Shown: positions 1 through 7,359 of the stretch, piece by piece
How the letters are laid out: each line of letters starts with the position of its first letter
Position numbering within the stretch: position 1 is the stretch's first letter
Source: Palsa-504 sp963819785
GTDB lineage: Bacteria; Actinomycetota; Actinomycetes; Streptosporangiales; Streptosporangiaceae
DNA length: 64,000 nucleotides
NCBI GenBank assembly: GCA_963819785.1
Contig: CAWFXW010000013.1
Location: 124,001-188,000, forward strand
Direction: 5' to 3'
Position numbers and translations under genes: made by a program
The notes under the pieces: generated by a model
Told to the model about the DNA's origin: nothing
The model's input: the letters and a program-made list of their open reading frames with translations, nothing else
Database searches by the model: none

Positions 1-792
1 ATCGTCGACCTGGCCGCCGACTTCCGGCTGGCCGATCCGCAGGCCTGGGCGCGGTACTACCCGACGCCGTACGCCGGCCACTGGACCTACGGGCTGCCCG
101 AACTGCCCGGCGCGCGCGCCGCGATCACGGCGTCGGCCCGGGTGGCCGCCCCGGGCTGCTATGCCACCGCGGCGATCCTGGCCCTGGCCCCGCTGGTGGC
201 GGCCGGCCTGGTCGAGCCGTCCGACATCGTGATCGTCGCCGCCTCCGGCACATCCGGCGCCGGCCGCTCGACTCGCCCGGAGTTGCTGGCCACCGAGGTC
301 ATGGGGTCGATGTCCGCGTATCAGGTGGCCGGCACGCACCGGCACATCCCCGAAATAGAGCAGAACCTTTCTCCCGAACGGGCCGTGGTTCGTGCGTCCG
401 CCCCGGTGACACTGTCGTTCACGCCGACGCTCGCCCCGATGCCCCGCGGCATCCTGGCCACCTGCACGGCGCGGCTGACCTCGCAGGAGATGGGCCCGGA
501 GATGGGCAGGGCGGCGGGATCCGCGCTGCGGGACGCGCTCGGCGCGGCTTACGACGAAGAGCCGTTCGTGCACTTGCTGGCCGAGGGGCGCTGGCCGAGC
601 ACCGGCCCCACCGCGGGCTCCAACGCCGCCCACCTGCAGGTGGCGGCGGACACGCACGCCGGCCGTGCGATCGCCGTCTGCGCCCTGGACAACCTGGGCA
701 AGGGCGCGGCCGGCCAGGCCATCCAGATCGCCAACCTCATGCTCGGCCTGCCGGAAACCGCCGGCCTGACCGCCTACGGAGTGAGCCCATGA
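1..792 (+). CDS. argC: N-acetyl-gamma-glutamyl-phosphate reductase, 5' end outside window
   Basis: ArgC reduces N-acetylglutamyl-5-phosphate to the semialdehyde, the third step of arginine synthesis. The open frame runs in from base 1 and its start is missing. The visible 263 residues carry the catalytic-cysteine motif (PGCYAT, about residue 51), the NAD-domain segment AASGTSGAGR, HRHIPEIEQ and the conserved FTPTLAPMPRGI stretch, and they end with the family's usual DNLGKGAAGQAIQ. Between IEQNLS and PVTLSFTP the protein is a few residues longer than I expect. That segment is encoded by a copy of the dispersed Family A repeat (375-389). The stop overlaps the argJ start by 4 nt, so the genes are translationally coupled. 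Confidence 0.95.
   Translation: MVDLAADFRLADPQAWARYYPTPYAGHWTYGLPELPGARAAITASARVAAPGCYATAAILALAPLVAAGLVEPSDIVIVAASGTSGAGRSTRPELLATEVMGSMSAYQVAGTHRHIPEIEQNLSPERAVVRASAPVTLSFTPTLAPMPRGILATCTARLTSQEMGPEMGRAAGSALRDALGAAYDEEPFVHLLAEGRWPSTGPTAGSNAAHLQVAADTHAGRAIAVCALDNLGKGAAGQAIQIANLMLGLPETAGLTAYGVSP
375..389 (+). repeat. Family A dispersed repeat, copy 1 (inside argC)
   Basis: Exact 15-mer CGAACGGGCCGTGGT, preceded by the pyrimidine-rich tract CTTTCTCC. In the argC frame it reads P-E-R-A-V-V, in a region that varies within ArgC. Its core ACGG-G-CCGT is a small palindrome. Confidence 0.75.
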
Positions 793-1940
793 GCGTCACC
801 GCCCCGTCCGGGTTCCGGGCCGCCGGAGTGGCAGCCGGCCTGAAGGAGTCCGGCCAGCCCGATGTGGCCGTGGTCCTGAACGACGGGCCGTCCCGCGCCG
901 CGGCCGCCGTGTTCACCGCCAACCGGGTCCAGGCCGCACCGGTGCTGTGGACCCGCCAGGTGGTCAGCGGCGGGCGGGTCCGGGCCGTGGTGCTCAACTC
1001 GGGCGGGGCCAACGCCTGCACCGGCGCGCCCGGTTTCCATGACACGCACGCCACGGCCGAACACCTGGCCAAGGCGATCGACGACTCGCCGGGCGAGATC
1101 GCCGTCTGCTCGACCGGGCTGATCGGCGAGCGGCTGCCCATGGACAAGCTGCTGCCCGGCGTCGACGCCGCGGTCGCCGCTGTGTCCCGGGCGGGCGGTC
1201 TGTTCGCCGCCGACGCGATCCGGACCACCGACACCGTGGTCAAGATCGCCTTCCGCAGTGTCGCCCCCTGGACCATCGGGGGTATGGCCAAGGGTGCGGG
1301 GATGCTCTCGCCGGCCCTGGCCACCATGCTGTGCGTGCTGACCACCGACGCCGACCTCACCGCCGTCGAGCTGGACGCCGCGCTGCGGTCGGCCGTGGCC
1401 GGGACCTTCGACCGGCTGGACACCGACGGCTGCACGTCCACCAACGACACGGTGCTGCTGATGGCCAGCGGCGCGACCGGAGTTCGCCCTGACCTCGGCG
1501 AGTTCACCGTGACGCTGACCGAAGTGTGCGCCGACCTGGCCCGCCAGCTTCAGCTGGACGCCGAGGGGGCACAGAAGATGATCACCATCGAGGTCATCGG
1601 CGCGGCCAGCGAGAACGATGCCGTCACGGTGGGCCGGGCCGTGGCCCGCAACAATCTGGTCAAATGCGCCATCGGCGGGGAGGACCCCAACTGGGGGCGG
1701 ATCCTGGCCGCGGTCGGGACCACCGACGCGGTCTTCGACCCGGACCGGCTCAACGTGGCCGTCAACGGCGTGTGGGTCTGCCGCCACGGCGCCGCGGGGG
1801 ACGAGCGCGGCAAGGTCGACCTGGCCCCGAAGGACGTCACGATCACCATCGACCTGTCCGCCGGCCCGCAGTCCGCGGTCATCTTGACCACCGACCTGAC
1901 CACCGCCTACGTCCACGAGAATTCGGCCTACTCCACATGA
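789..1940 (+). CDS. argJ: Bifunctional ornithine acetyltransferase / N-acetylglutamate synthase
   Basis: ArgJ recycles the acetyl group from N-acetylornithine to glutamate in the cyclic arginine pathway. It is 383 residues, normal for the family. The self-cleavage segment KGAGMLSPALATML is present, with the nucleophilic Thr of ATML. So are the conserved NSGGANACTG, STGLIGE and CAIGGEDPNWGRI motifs. The ATG lies inside the argC stop (ATGA overlap) and its own stop overlaps the argB start, typical of an operon. No truncation or odd insertion is seen. Confidence 0.96.
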   Translation: MSVTAPSGFRAAGVAAGLKESGQPDVAVVLNDGPSRAAAAVFTANRVQAAPVLWTRQVVSGGRVRAVVLNSGGANACTGAPGFHDTHATAEHLAKAIDDSPGEIAVCSTGLIGERLPMDKLLPGVDAAVAAVSRAGGLFAADAIRTTDTVVKIAFRSVAPWTIGGMAKGAGMLSPALATMLCVLTTDADLTAVELDAALRSAVAGTFDRLDTDGCTSTNDTVLLMASGATGVRPDLGEFTVTLTEVCADLARQLQLDAEGAQKMITIEVIGAASENDAVTVGRAVARNNLVKCAIGGEDPNWGRILAAVGTTDAVFDPDRLNVAVNGVWVCRHGAAGDERGKVDLAPKDVTITIDLSAGPQSAVILTTDLTTAYVHENSAYST

Positions 1941-2851
1941 CCGTCACGGCAGGACGCGTGGCGGCCGCTTCGGCCAAGGCGTCGACGCTGATCGAGGCAC
2001 TGCCCTGGCTGAACCGGTTTCACGGCCAGACCGTGGTGATCAAGTACGGTGGCCACGCCATGGCCAAGGAGGAACTGCGCCGCGCCTTCGCCCAGGACCT
2101 GGTGTTCCTGCGTTACGCCGGGCTGCGCCCGGTCGTGGTCCACGGCGGCGGCCCGCAGATCACCGAGCAGCTGGACCGGCTCGGGGTCGAGTCGGCGTTC
2201 ACCGCCGGGCTCCGGGTCACCACGCCCGAGGCCATGGAGGTGGTCCGCATGGTCCTGTCCGGGAAAGTCAACAAGGACATCGTCGGCCTGATCAACCGGC
2301 ACGGCTCGTTCGCGGTGGGCATCTCCGGGCAGGACGCCAGCACGTTCACCGCGACCCGCAAGGCCGCCATCGTCGACGGCGAGCCGGTCGACATCGGCCT
2401 GGTCGGCGAGATCGTCACCACCGACCCCGGAGTCGTGGAGGCGCTGCTGGCCGACGGCCGGATCCCGGTGGTCTCCAGCGTGGCGGGCGGTGAGAACGGC
2501 GAGGTGTACAACGTGAACGCGGACACCGCGGCGGCCGCGCTCGCCGTCGCGCTGGGCGCGGCCAAGCTCGTCGTGCTCACCGACGTGGCCGGCCTGTACC
2601 GGGACTGGCCGTCCTCAACCGAGCTGATCAGCGAACTGTCCGCCAGTGAACTGGAGCGGCTGCTGCCTGGCCTGTCGGCGGGGATGATCCCCAAGATGGA
2701 GGCCTGCCTGACCGCGGTCCGGGGCGGCGTCCCGCAGGCCCACGTCCTGGACGGCCGCCTCAGCCATGCGGTCCTGCTCGAGATCTTCACCGACGCCGGC
2801 ATCGGCACCATGGTCCTGCCCGAAGGAGACCGGGAGTTGATACAGCCGTGA
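1937..2851 (+). CDS. argB: Acetylglutamate kinase
   Basis: ArgB phosphorylates N-acetylglutamate, usually the arginine-inhibited step. The 304-residue protein has VVIKYGGHAM near the N-terminus, VVVHGGGPQI, the substrate-binding YNVNADTAA and the C-terminal GMIPKMEAC, all standard. I chose ATG 1937 because it overlaps the argJ stop. Longer frame extensions run back through argJ and are shadows. It ends in a GTGA overlap with argD. Confidence 0.96.
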   Translation: MTVTAGRVAAASAKASTLIEALPWLNRFHGQTVVIKYGGHAMAKEELRRAFAQDLVFLRYAGLRPVVVHGGGPQITEQLDRLGVESAFTAGLRVTTPEAMEVVRMVLSGKVNKDIVGLINRHGSFAVGISGQDASTFTATRKAAIVDGEPVDIGLVGEIVTTDPGVVEALLADGRIPVVSSVAGGENGEVYNVNADTAAAALAVALGAAKLVVLTDVAGLYRDWPSSTELISELSASELERLLPGLSAGMIPKMEACLTAVRGGVPQAHVLDGRLSHAVLLEIFTDAGIGTMVLPEGDRELIQP

Positions 2852-4098
2852 GCGAGACGGAAACCCTGCAGAAGAGGTTCGCTGCCGCCCTGATGCCGAA
2901 CTACGGCGTCCCGCCCGTCGCGATCAGCCGCGGCGCCGGCTGCCGGGTTTGGGACCCGGACGGGCGCGAGTACCTGGACCTGATCGCCGGGATCGCGGTG
3001 AGCTCGCTCGGGCACGCCCATCCGGCCCTGGTCGAGGCGGTCACCCGCCAGGTCGCCCAGGTCGCGCACACCTCCAACCTGTTCCTGCACGAGCGCGAGA
3101 TCGAGCTCGCCGAACGCCTGCTCTCTCTTCTCGGGGGGACTGCCCCCCCAGACCCCCCCGCTTATGGGGGGCTACCCGCCCCCCATACCCCCGGGCCCCC
3201 CTCGGGACGCGTATTTTTCGCCAACTCGGGCACCGAGGCCAACGAGGCGGCGATCAAGCTGGTGCGGCGCTGCCAGGGGCCGGACCGGCCGGTGATCGTG
3301 GCCGCCGAGCACGGCTTCCACGGCCGGACCATGGGCTCGCTCGCGCTGACCGGCAAGGCGTCGATCCGCGAGCCGTTCGGCCCGTTCGGGCTGACCGTGC
3401 GGTTCGTCCCGTTCGGCGACGCCGCCGCCCTGCGCGCGGCCCTCGGACCCGACTGCGCCGCCGCCTTCCTCGAGCCCGCCCTGGGCGAGGGCGGCGTGGT
3501 ACCCGCGCCCGAGGGCTACCTGCGCGCGGCCCGCGAGGCCTGCGACGAGGCCGGCGCGCTGCTGGTCCTCGACGAGATCCAGAGCGCCATCGGCCGGACC
3601 GGTACGTGGTTCGCGCACCAGGCCGAGGGCGTCCGGCCCGACGTGCTGACCCTGGCCAAGGGCCTGGGCGGCGGGCTGCCGATCGGCGCGTGCGTCGGAT
3701 TCGGCGCGTGCGGCGTCGGCTTCGCCAAGGGCGACCACGGCTCGACCTTCGGCGGCAACCCGGTCGCCTGCGCCGCCGGACTCGCGGTCCTCGATACCAT
3801 CGAGCACGACGGGCTCCTGGCCCAGGTCACGACGGTAGGGGAGCGCCTGGCGGCCGGTCTGCGGGCGGTCCGGCACCCGCTGGTGGCGGGTGTTCGCGGC
3901 CGCGGGCTATGGCTGGCCGTCGCGCTGACCGCCACCCGGGCCGCGGACCTGGAGGCGGCCGCCCGGCGTGCCGGGTTCCTCGTCAACGCGGTTCAGCCGG
4001 ACGCCATCCGGCTGGCCCCGCCGCTGATTCTCAGCCCCGCCGAGGCGGACGAGTTCCTCGCCGCCTGGCCCGCCATCCTCGACCAGGAGGCCGTGTGA
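2848..4098 (+). CDS. argD: Acetylornithine aminotransferase with an in-frame repeat insertion
   Basis: ArgD is a class III PLP aminotransferase converting N-acetylglutamate semialdehyde to N-acetylornithine. The 416-residue product has FFANSGTEANEAA, the PLP motif LVLDEIQSAIGRTG, and the Schiff-base lysine in TLAKGLGGGLPIGA. It is about 20 residues longer than typical. The excess is residues 96-119, rich in Pro and Gly, lying between the helix ERLLSLL and the strand RVFFANSG and encoded by a G/C-run hairpin element (3132-3205). The surrounding sequence reads as a normal enzyme, so the insertion may be tolerated in a loop. GTG start in a 4-nt overlap with argB; the stop overlaps the argF start. 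Confidence 0.95.
   Translation: MSETETLQKRFAAALMPNYGVPPVAISRGAGCRVWDPDGREYLDLIAGIAVSSLGHAHPALVEAVTRQVAQVAHTSNLFLHEREIELAERLLSLLGGTAPPDPPAYGGLPAPHTPGPPSGRVFFANSGTEANEAAIKLVRRCQGPDRPVIVAAEHGFHGRTMGSLALTGKASIREPFGPFGLTVRFVPFGDAAALRAALGPDCAAAFLEPALGEGGVVPAPEGYLRAAREACDEAGALLVLDEIQSAIGRTGTWFAHQAEGVRPDVLTLAKGLGGGLPIGACVGFGACGVGFAKGDHGSTFGGNPVACAAGLAVLDTIEHDGLLAQVTTVGERLAAGLRAVRHPLVAGVRGRGLWLAVALTATRAADLEAAARRAGFLVNAVQPDAIRLAPPLILSPAEADEFLAAWPAILDQEAV
3132..3205. repeat. Family B G/C-run hairpin element inserted in argD
   Basis: Two hairpins in tandem: CGGGGGG/CCCCCCC around ACTG (3132-3149), and a perfect 9-bp stem TATGGGGGG / CCCCCCATA with a 7-nt loop (3163-3187). The reverse complement of the second, including its loop CGGGTAG, closely matches the element at 7008-7035, whose loop is CGGGCAG. 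The first resembles 31797-31818. It is inserted in frame. Confidence 0.7.
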
Positions 4099-4343
4099 TG
4101 CCCAAGCACTTCCTGCGCGACGACGACCTCACCCCCGCCGAGCAGGCCGGGGTCCTCGATCTGGCCGATGCGATGAAGAAGGACAGGTTCGGCCATCAGA
4201 CGCTGGCCGGGCCGCGCGCCGTGGCCGTGCTGTTCGACAAGCCCTCCCTGCGGACCAGGGTCTCCTTCTCGGTCTGGGAGCAGGCCGAGAACCGGCTGCA
4301 CGCGCAGAAGGCGCTGATTTCCTGGCTCCTGGAGCAAGCGTGA
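4098..4343 (+). pseudogene. argF: Ornithine carbamoyltransferase remnant with internal in-frame deletion
   Basis: The first 59 or so residues are a normal ArgF N-terminus, ending in the carbamoyl-phosphate-binding segment DKPSLRTRVSFSV (S-x-R-T-R). This jumps directly to WEQAENRLHAQKALISWLLEQA, which is the family's C-terminal helix. About 220-230 residues are missing, including the HCLP and ornithine-binding motifs, so this 81-residue product cannot be an active carbamoyltransferase. Reading frame, start overlap (ATGA with argD) and stop overlap with argR (GTGA) are all kept. This suggests either recombination at a short homology (GGTC-like) or an assembly collapse. Confidence 0.9.
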
Positions 4344-4948
4344 GCCAGCTGACCAAGACCGCGCGGCAGGCGCGCATCGCGGCCATCCTGGCCCGCGAGC
4401 AGGTCCGCTCCCAGGAGGAACTCGCCGACCTGCTCGAGCGGTACGCCAGCGTGCACGTGACCCAGGCCACCTTGTCCCGCGACCTCGACGAGCTCGGCGT
4501 GGTCCGGCTGCGCGCCGCGGGCGGCGCCCTGGTCTACGCGCTGCCCGAGGAGCCGGGCGGCCCCGGCTCGCGACCCGGCGGCACCCTGCTCTCCCCGGCG
4601 GCCCACCCCGGCCTGACCGAACCCGATCCCGGTCGCGCCGAACGTCCCGCCGATTCCGCGCCGCCCACCCGGCTGGCCCGCTACCTGGGGGAGCTGCTGA
4701 CCTCGGCCGAGGCCAGCGCCAACCTGGTGGTGCTCAGGACGCCGGCCGGGGCGGCGCAGTTCCTGGCCTCGGTCCTCGACCACGCGGCCATGCCCTCGAT
4801 CCTGGGCACCGTGGCCGGCGACGACACCGTGCTGGTCATCGCGCGCGATCCGGCCGGCGGCGAAGCCTTGGCCGCCGAGCTCAACCGCCTCGCCCAGCGC
4901 CGCCGGCGCCCCCACGAACCCCCGCCGCAAGCCCCGCCCGAGCCCTAG
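4340..4948 (+). CDS. argR: Arginine repressor
   Basis: ArgR is the hexameric arginine-responsive repressor of arginine genes. The N-terminal winged helix contains TARQARIAAILAREQVRSQEEL and VTQATLSRDLDELG. The C-terminal oligomerisation/arginine-binding domain shows GAAQFLASVLDH and ILGTVAGDDTVLVIA. At 202 residues it is longer than most ArgR proteins because of a linker of about 50 residues rich in Pro and Gly between the domains (about residues 65-110) and a Pro/Arg-rich tail. GTG start coupled to the argF remnant. Confidence 0.95.
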   Translation: MSQLTKTARQARIAAILAREQVRSQEELADLLERYASVHVTQATLSRDLDELGVVRLRAAGGALVYALPEEPGGPGSRPGGTLLSPAAHPGLTEPDPGRAERPADSAPPTRLARYLGELLTSAEASANLVVLRTPAGAAQFLASVLDHAAMPSILGTVAGDDTVLVIARDPAGGEALAAELNRLAQRRRRPHEPPPQAPPEP

Positions 4949-5006
4949 CCCCGCGCCGCCCCCCGCTCCGCGCCGCCCCCGGCCCCGCGCCGCCCAGGAC
5001 CTTTTG

Positions 5007-5146
5007 GGGCTTGTGGCACACATGCCCCAATAGACGGGGCTCGTGGGCCACGCACACCAATCGGATCGAGCCGGGGAATGGGGCTTGTGGCACACATGCC
5101 CCGATAGACGGGGCTCGTGGCACACAGACCCCAATAAGGTGGGGGC
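5007..5146. repeat. Imperfect tandem repeat array in the argR-argH gap
   Basis: Two near-identical 30-bp units (about 5013-5042 and 5087-5116) begin GGGGCTTGTGGCACACATG, continue with CCCCRATAGAC, and are nearly palindromic. Each is followed by a degenerate GGGGCTCGTGG-CACAC unit, giving about four related units. The flank 4949-5005 is C/G-rich simple sequence. No gene is supported in 4949-5181. argG, which sits between argR and argH in mycobacteria, is absent here. Confidence 0.7.
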
Positions 5147-5181
5147 GTCAGGACGGCAAGGGGTGCGGGAGAATCGTGCAA

Positions 5182-6628
5182 ATGGGCGAAACGGGAGCCG
5201 AGGGCGTGGGACAGGGACCAGGGACGCGGTTGTGGGGCGGGCGCTTTTCGGCCGGGCCCGCCGACGCGCTGGCCCGGTTGTCAGTCAGCGTGCAATTCGA
5301 CTGGCGGCTGGCCCGTTACGACCTGCGCGCCTCGCGGGCGCACGCCCGGGTGCTGCACCGGGCCGGCCTGCTCACCGACGGCGAGCTGACCGCCATGCTC
5401 AAGGCACTCGACGAGCTCGACCGGGCCTGCGCGGACGGCTCGTTCCGGCCGACGGTGGCCGACGAGGACGTGCACACCGCCCTGGAGCGCGGCCTGCTTG
5501 AGCGCCTGGGCGCACTGGGCGGCAAGCTGCGGGCCGGCCGCAGCCGCAACGACCAGGTCGCGACCGACTTGCGGCTCTACCTGCGGGACCACGTCCGGTT
5601 CATCGCGAGCCGGCTGGCCGAACTGGAGAGCGCGCTGGTCGACCAGGCCGCGGCCAGCGGCGACGTGCCCGCGCCCGGCATGACTCACCTGCAGCACGCC
5701 CAGCCGGTGCTGTTCGGCCAGCAGTTGCTGGCGCACGTCCAGGCCTTCGCCCGTGACGCGAGCCGGCTGACGGGACTGGGACCGGCGGGCCGCGATCAGC
5801 CCGCTCGGGTCCGGCGCGCTGGCCGGCTCGTCCCTGCCGGTCGACCCGCAACTGCTCGCCGCCGAGCTGGGCTTCGACGCGGCCGCTCCGAACTCCATGG
5901 ACGCGGTCAGCGACCGGGACTTCGCCGCCGAGTTCTGCTTCGCCGCGGCGTTGATCGGCGTGCACCTGTCCCGGCTGGGCGAGGAGATTGTGCTGTGGTC
6001 CTCACAGGAGTTTGGCTGGGTCGAGATCGATGACGCGTACGCCACCGGATCCTCGATCATGCCGCAGAAGAAGAACCCCGATGTGGCCGAGCTGGCCCGG
6101 GGCAAGGCGGGGCGCCTGATCGGCGGGCTGACCGGGCTGCTCACCACGCTGAAGGGCCTGCCGCTGACCTACAACCGGGACCTGCAGGAGGACAAGGAGC
6201 CCGTCTTCGACGCGGTCGACACCCTGCTGCTCGTGCTGCCCGCCATGGCCGGCCTGATCGCGACCCTGCGGGTCAACCCGGAACGGCTGCGCCAGGGCGC
6301 CTCGGTCGGGTTCACGCTGGCCACCGACCTGGCCGAGTACCTGGTCCGCCGCGGCGTCCCGTTCCGCGAGGCGCACGAGGTGGTCGGCCACCTAGTGGTG
6401 TGGTGCCAGGTGCACGACTGCGACCTAGCCGACGTGAGCGACGCCGACCTGGCCAAGGTGTCCGAGCACCTGACGCCCGACGTCCGCCAGGTGCTGACCG
6501 TGGAGGGAGCGCTGGCCGCCCGCAAGGGCTACGGCGGGACGGCGCCCGAGCGTGTCGCCGAGCAGATCGCCGCGCTGCGCGTCACGGTCGACGAGCACGC
6601 CGGCTGGGCGGCCGGAACCATCGGGTAG
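5182..6628 (+). pseudogene. argH: Argininosuccinate lyase, split by one frameshift
   Basis: ArgH cleaves argininosuccinate to arginine and fumarate. From ATG 5182 the product is normal (TRLWGGRFS, KLRAGRSRNDQVATD, GMTHLQHAQPV) to DASRL. The frame then shifts at about 5770. Skipping one base there (the A of CTGACGG) restores RDWDRRAAISPLGSGALAGSSLP and continues to the signature GSSIMPQKKNPD, ending at 6628. A single extra base therefore separates a complete lyase from two fragments. This is either a true lesion or a sequencing error. The spacing from argR is unusual (see the repeat array). Confidence 0.9.
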
Positions 6629-6995
6629 CGCCCGGCCTGTGACCCTTATATCCCGGGACTTCTTCGCCCGGCCGTCCGTTCCGCTCGCTCCGGAACTGCT
6701 CGGTCTCGGTCTCGTGCTCGAGCACGAGACCGACGCCGGGCTGGTCGCGGTCGAGCTCACCGAGGTGGAGGCATACGCCGGGGCCAGCGATCCGGCCTCG
6801 CATGCCTACCGCGGTAAGACGGCGCGGAACGCGGTGATGTTCGGCCCGCCCGGGCACGCCTACGTCTACTTCACTTACGGCATGCACTTCTGCGTGAACC
6901 TGGTCTGCCTGGGCAACGGCAGCGCCTCGGCGGTCCTGCTGCGCGCGGGCCGGATCATCGCGGGGGAGGAGCTGGCCCGCACCCGGCGGTCGGGG

Positions 6996-7041
6996 TACCC
7001 CGGGGGGTACGGGGGGGCGGGCAGCCCTCCCGTGAAAGGAG
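6996..7041. repeat. Family B G/C-run hairpin element disrupting the glycosylase gene
   Basis: Stem ACGGGGGGG (7009-7017) with CCCTCCCGT (7025-7033), one G-T pair, and 7-nt loop CGGGCAG. It is homologous to the reverse complement of 3163-3187 in argD. The stem differences are compatible with pairing. It is followed by AAAGGAGAGTGA, which contains the premature stop. Confidence 0.65.
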
Positions 7042-7174
7042 AGTGATCCCCTTCCGCGACCTGGCTCGCGGCCCCGCCCGGCTCTGTCAGGCGCTGGACA
7101 TCGACCGGTCCCTCGACGGCGCGGACGTCTGCGTCGCAGATTCGCCGCTGCGCATGCGCTGGCCTGAAGCGAGT

Positions 7175-7189
7175 ACCACGGCCCGTTCG
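7175..7189 (-). repeat. Family A dispersed repeat, copy 2 (inside glycosylase gene)
   Basis: Exact reverse complement of CGAACGGGCCGTGGT. On the repeat's own strand it is preceded by a T-rich tract (TTTTTTCTCTG). In the gene it reads T-T-A-R-S-A, within an extra segment before the conserved GPRVGV. Confidence 0.75.
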
Positions 7190-7359
7190 GCAGAGAAAAA
7201 AGTCCTCAGCGGCCCGCGGGTCGGAGTCTCCCAAGCGGCCGAGTTGCCGTGGCGGTTCTGGATCGAGGGAGAACCGACCGTCTCGGTATATCGTCCGGCG
7301 GTGCCGAGACGACGCAAACTGGTTACCCCCTAGGGACCGGTAGGTGGCACCATGCAGGC

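Larger units (their letters stand above)
6639..7333 (+). pseudogene. mpg: DNA-3-methyladenine glycosylase (AAG/MPG family), interrupted by a repeat
   Basis: This enzyme family excises alkylated purines. The first segment (GTG 6639 to 7046) carries the family motifs EVEAYAGASDPASHAYRG, TARNAVMFGPPGHAYVYFTYGMHFC and NLVC. After RTRRS the frame enters a Family B hairpin, reads a Gly/Pro-rich stretch and stops. The rest of the enzyme (IPFRDLARGPARLCQALDID, then the C-terminal PWRFWIEGEPTVSVYR) continues in another frame to 7333. A Family A repeat (7175-7189) also lies in the second half and adds about 14 residues before GPRVGV. Two unrelated repeats in one small gene is striking. Confidence 0.85.

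Noticed and set aside
5007..5146. Possible CRISPR array
   Set aside because: Units are contiguous and degenerate without unique equal-length spacers, and no cas genes are nearby.
4881..5181. Minus-strand open frames rich in CATSP-like peptides across the argR-argH gap
   Set aside because: They arise from the DNA repeat read through; overlapping frames show the same effect and no start signal or family resemblance is seen.
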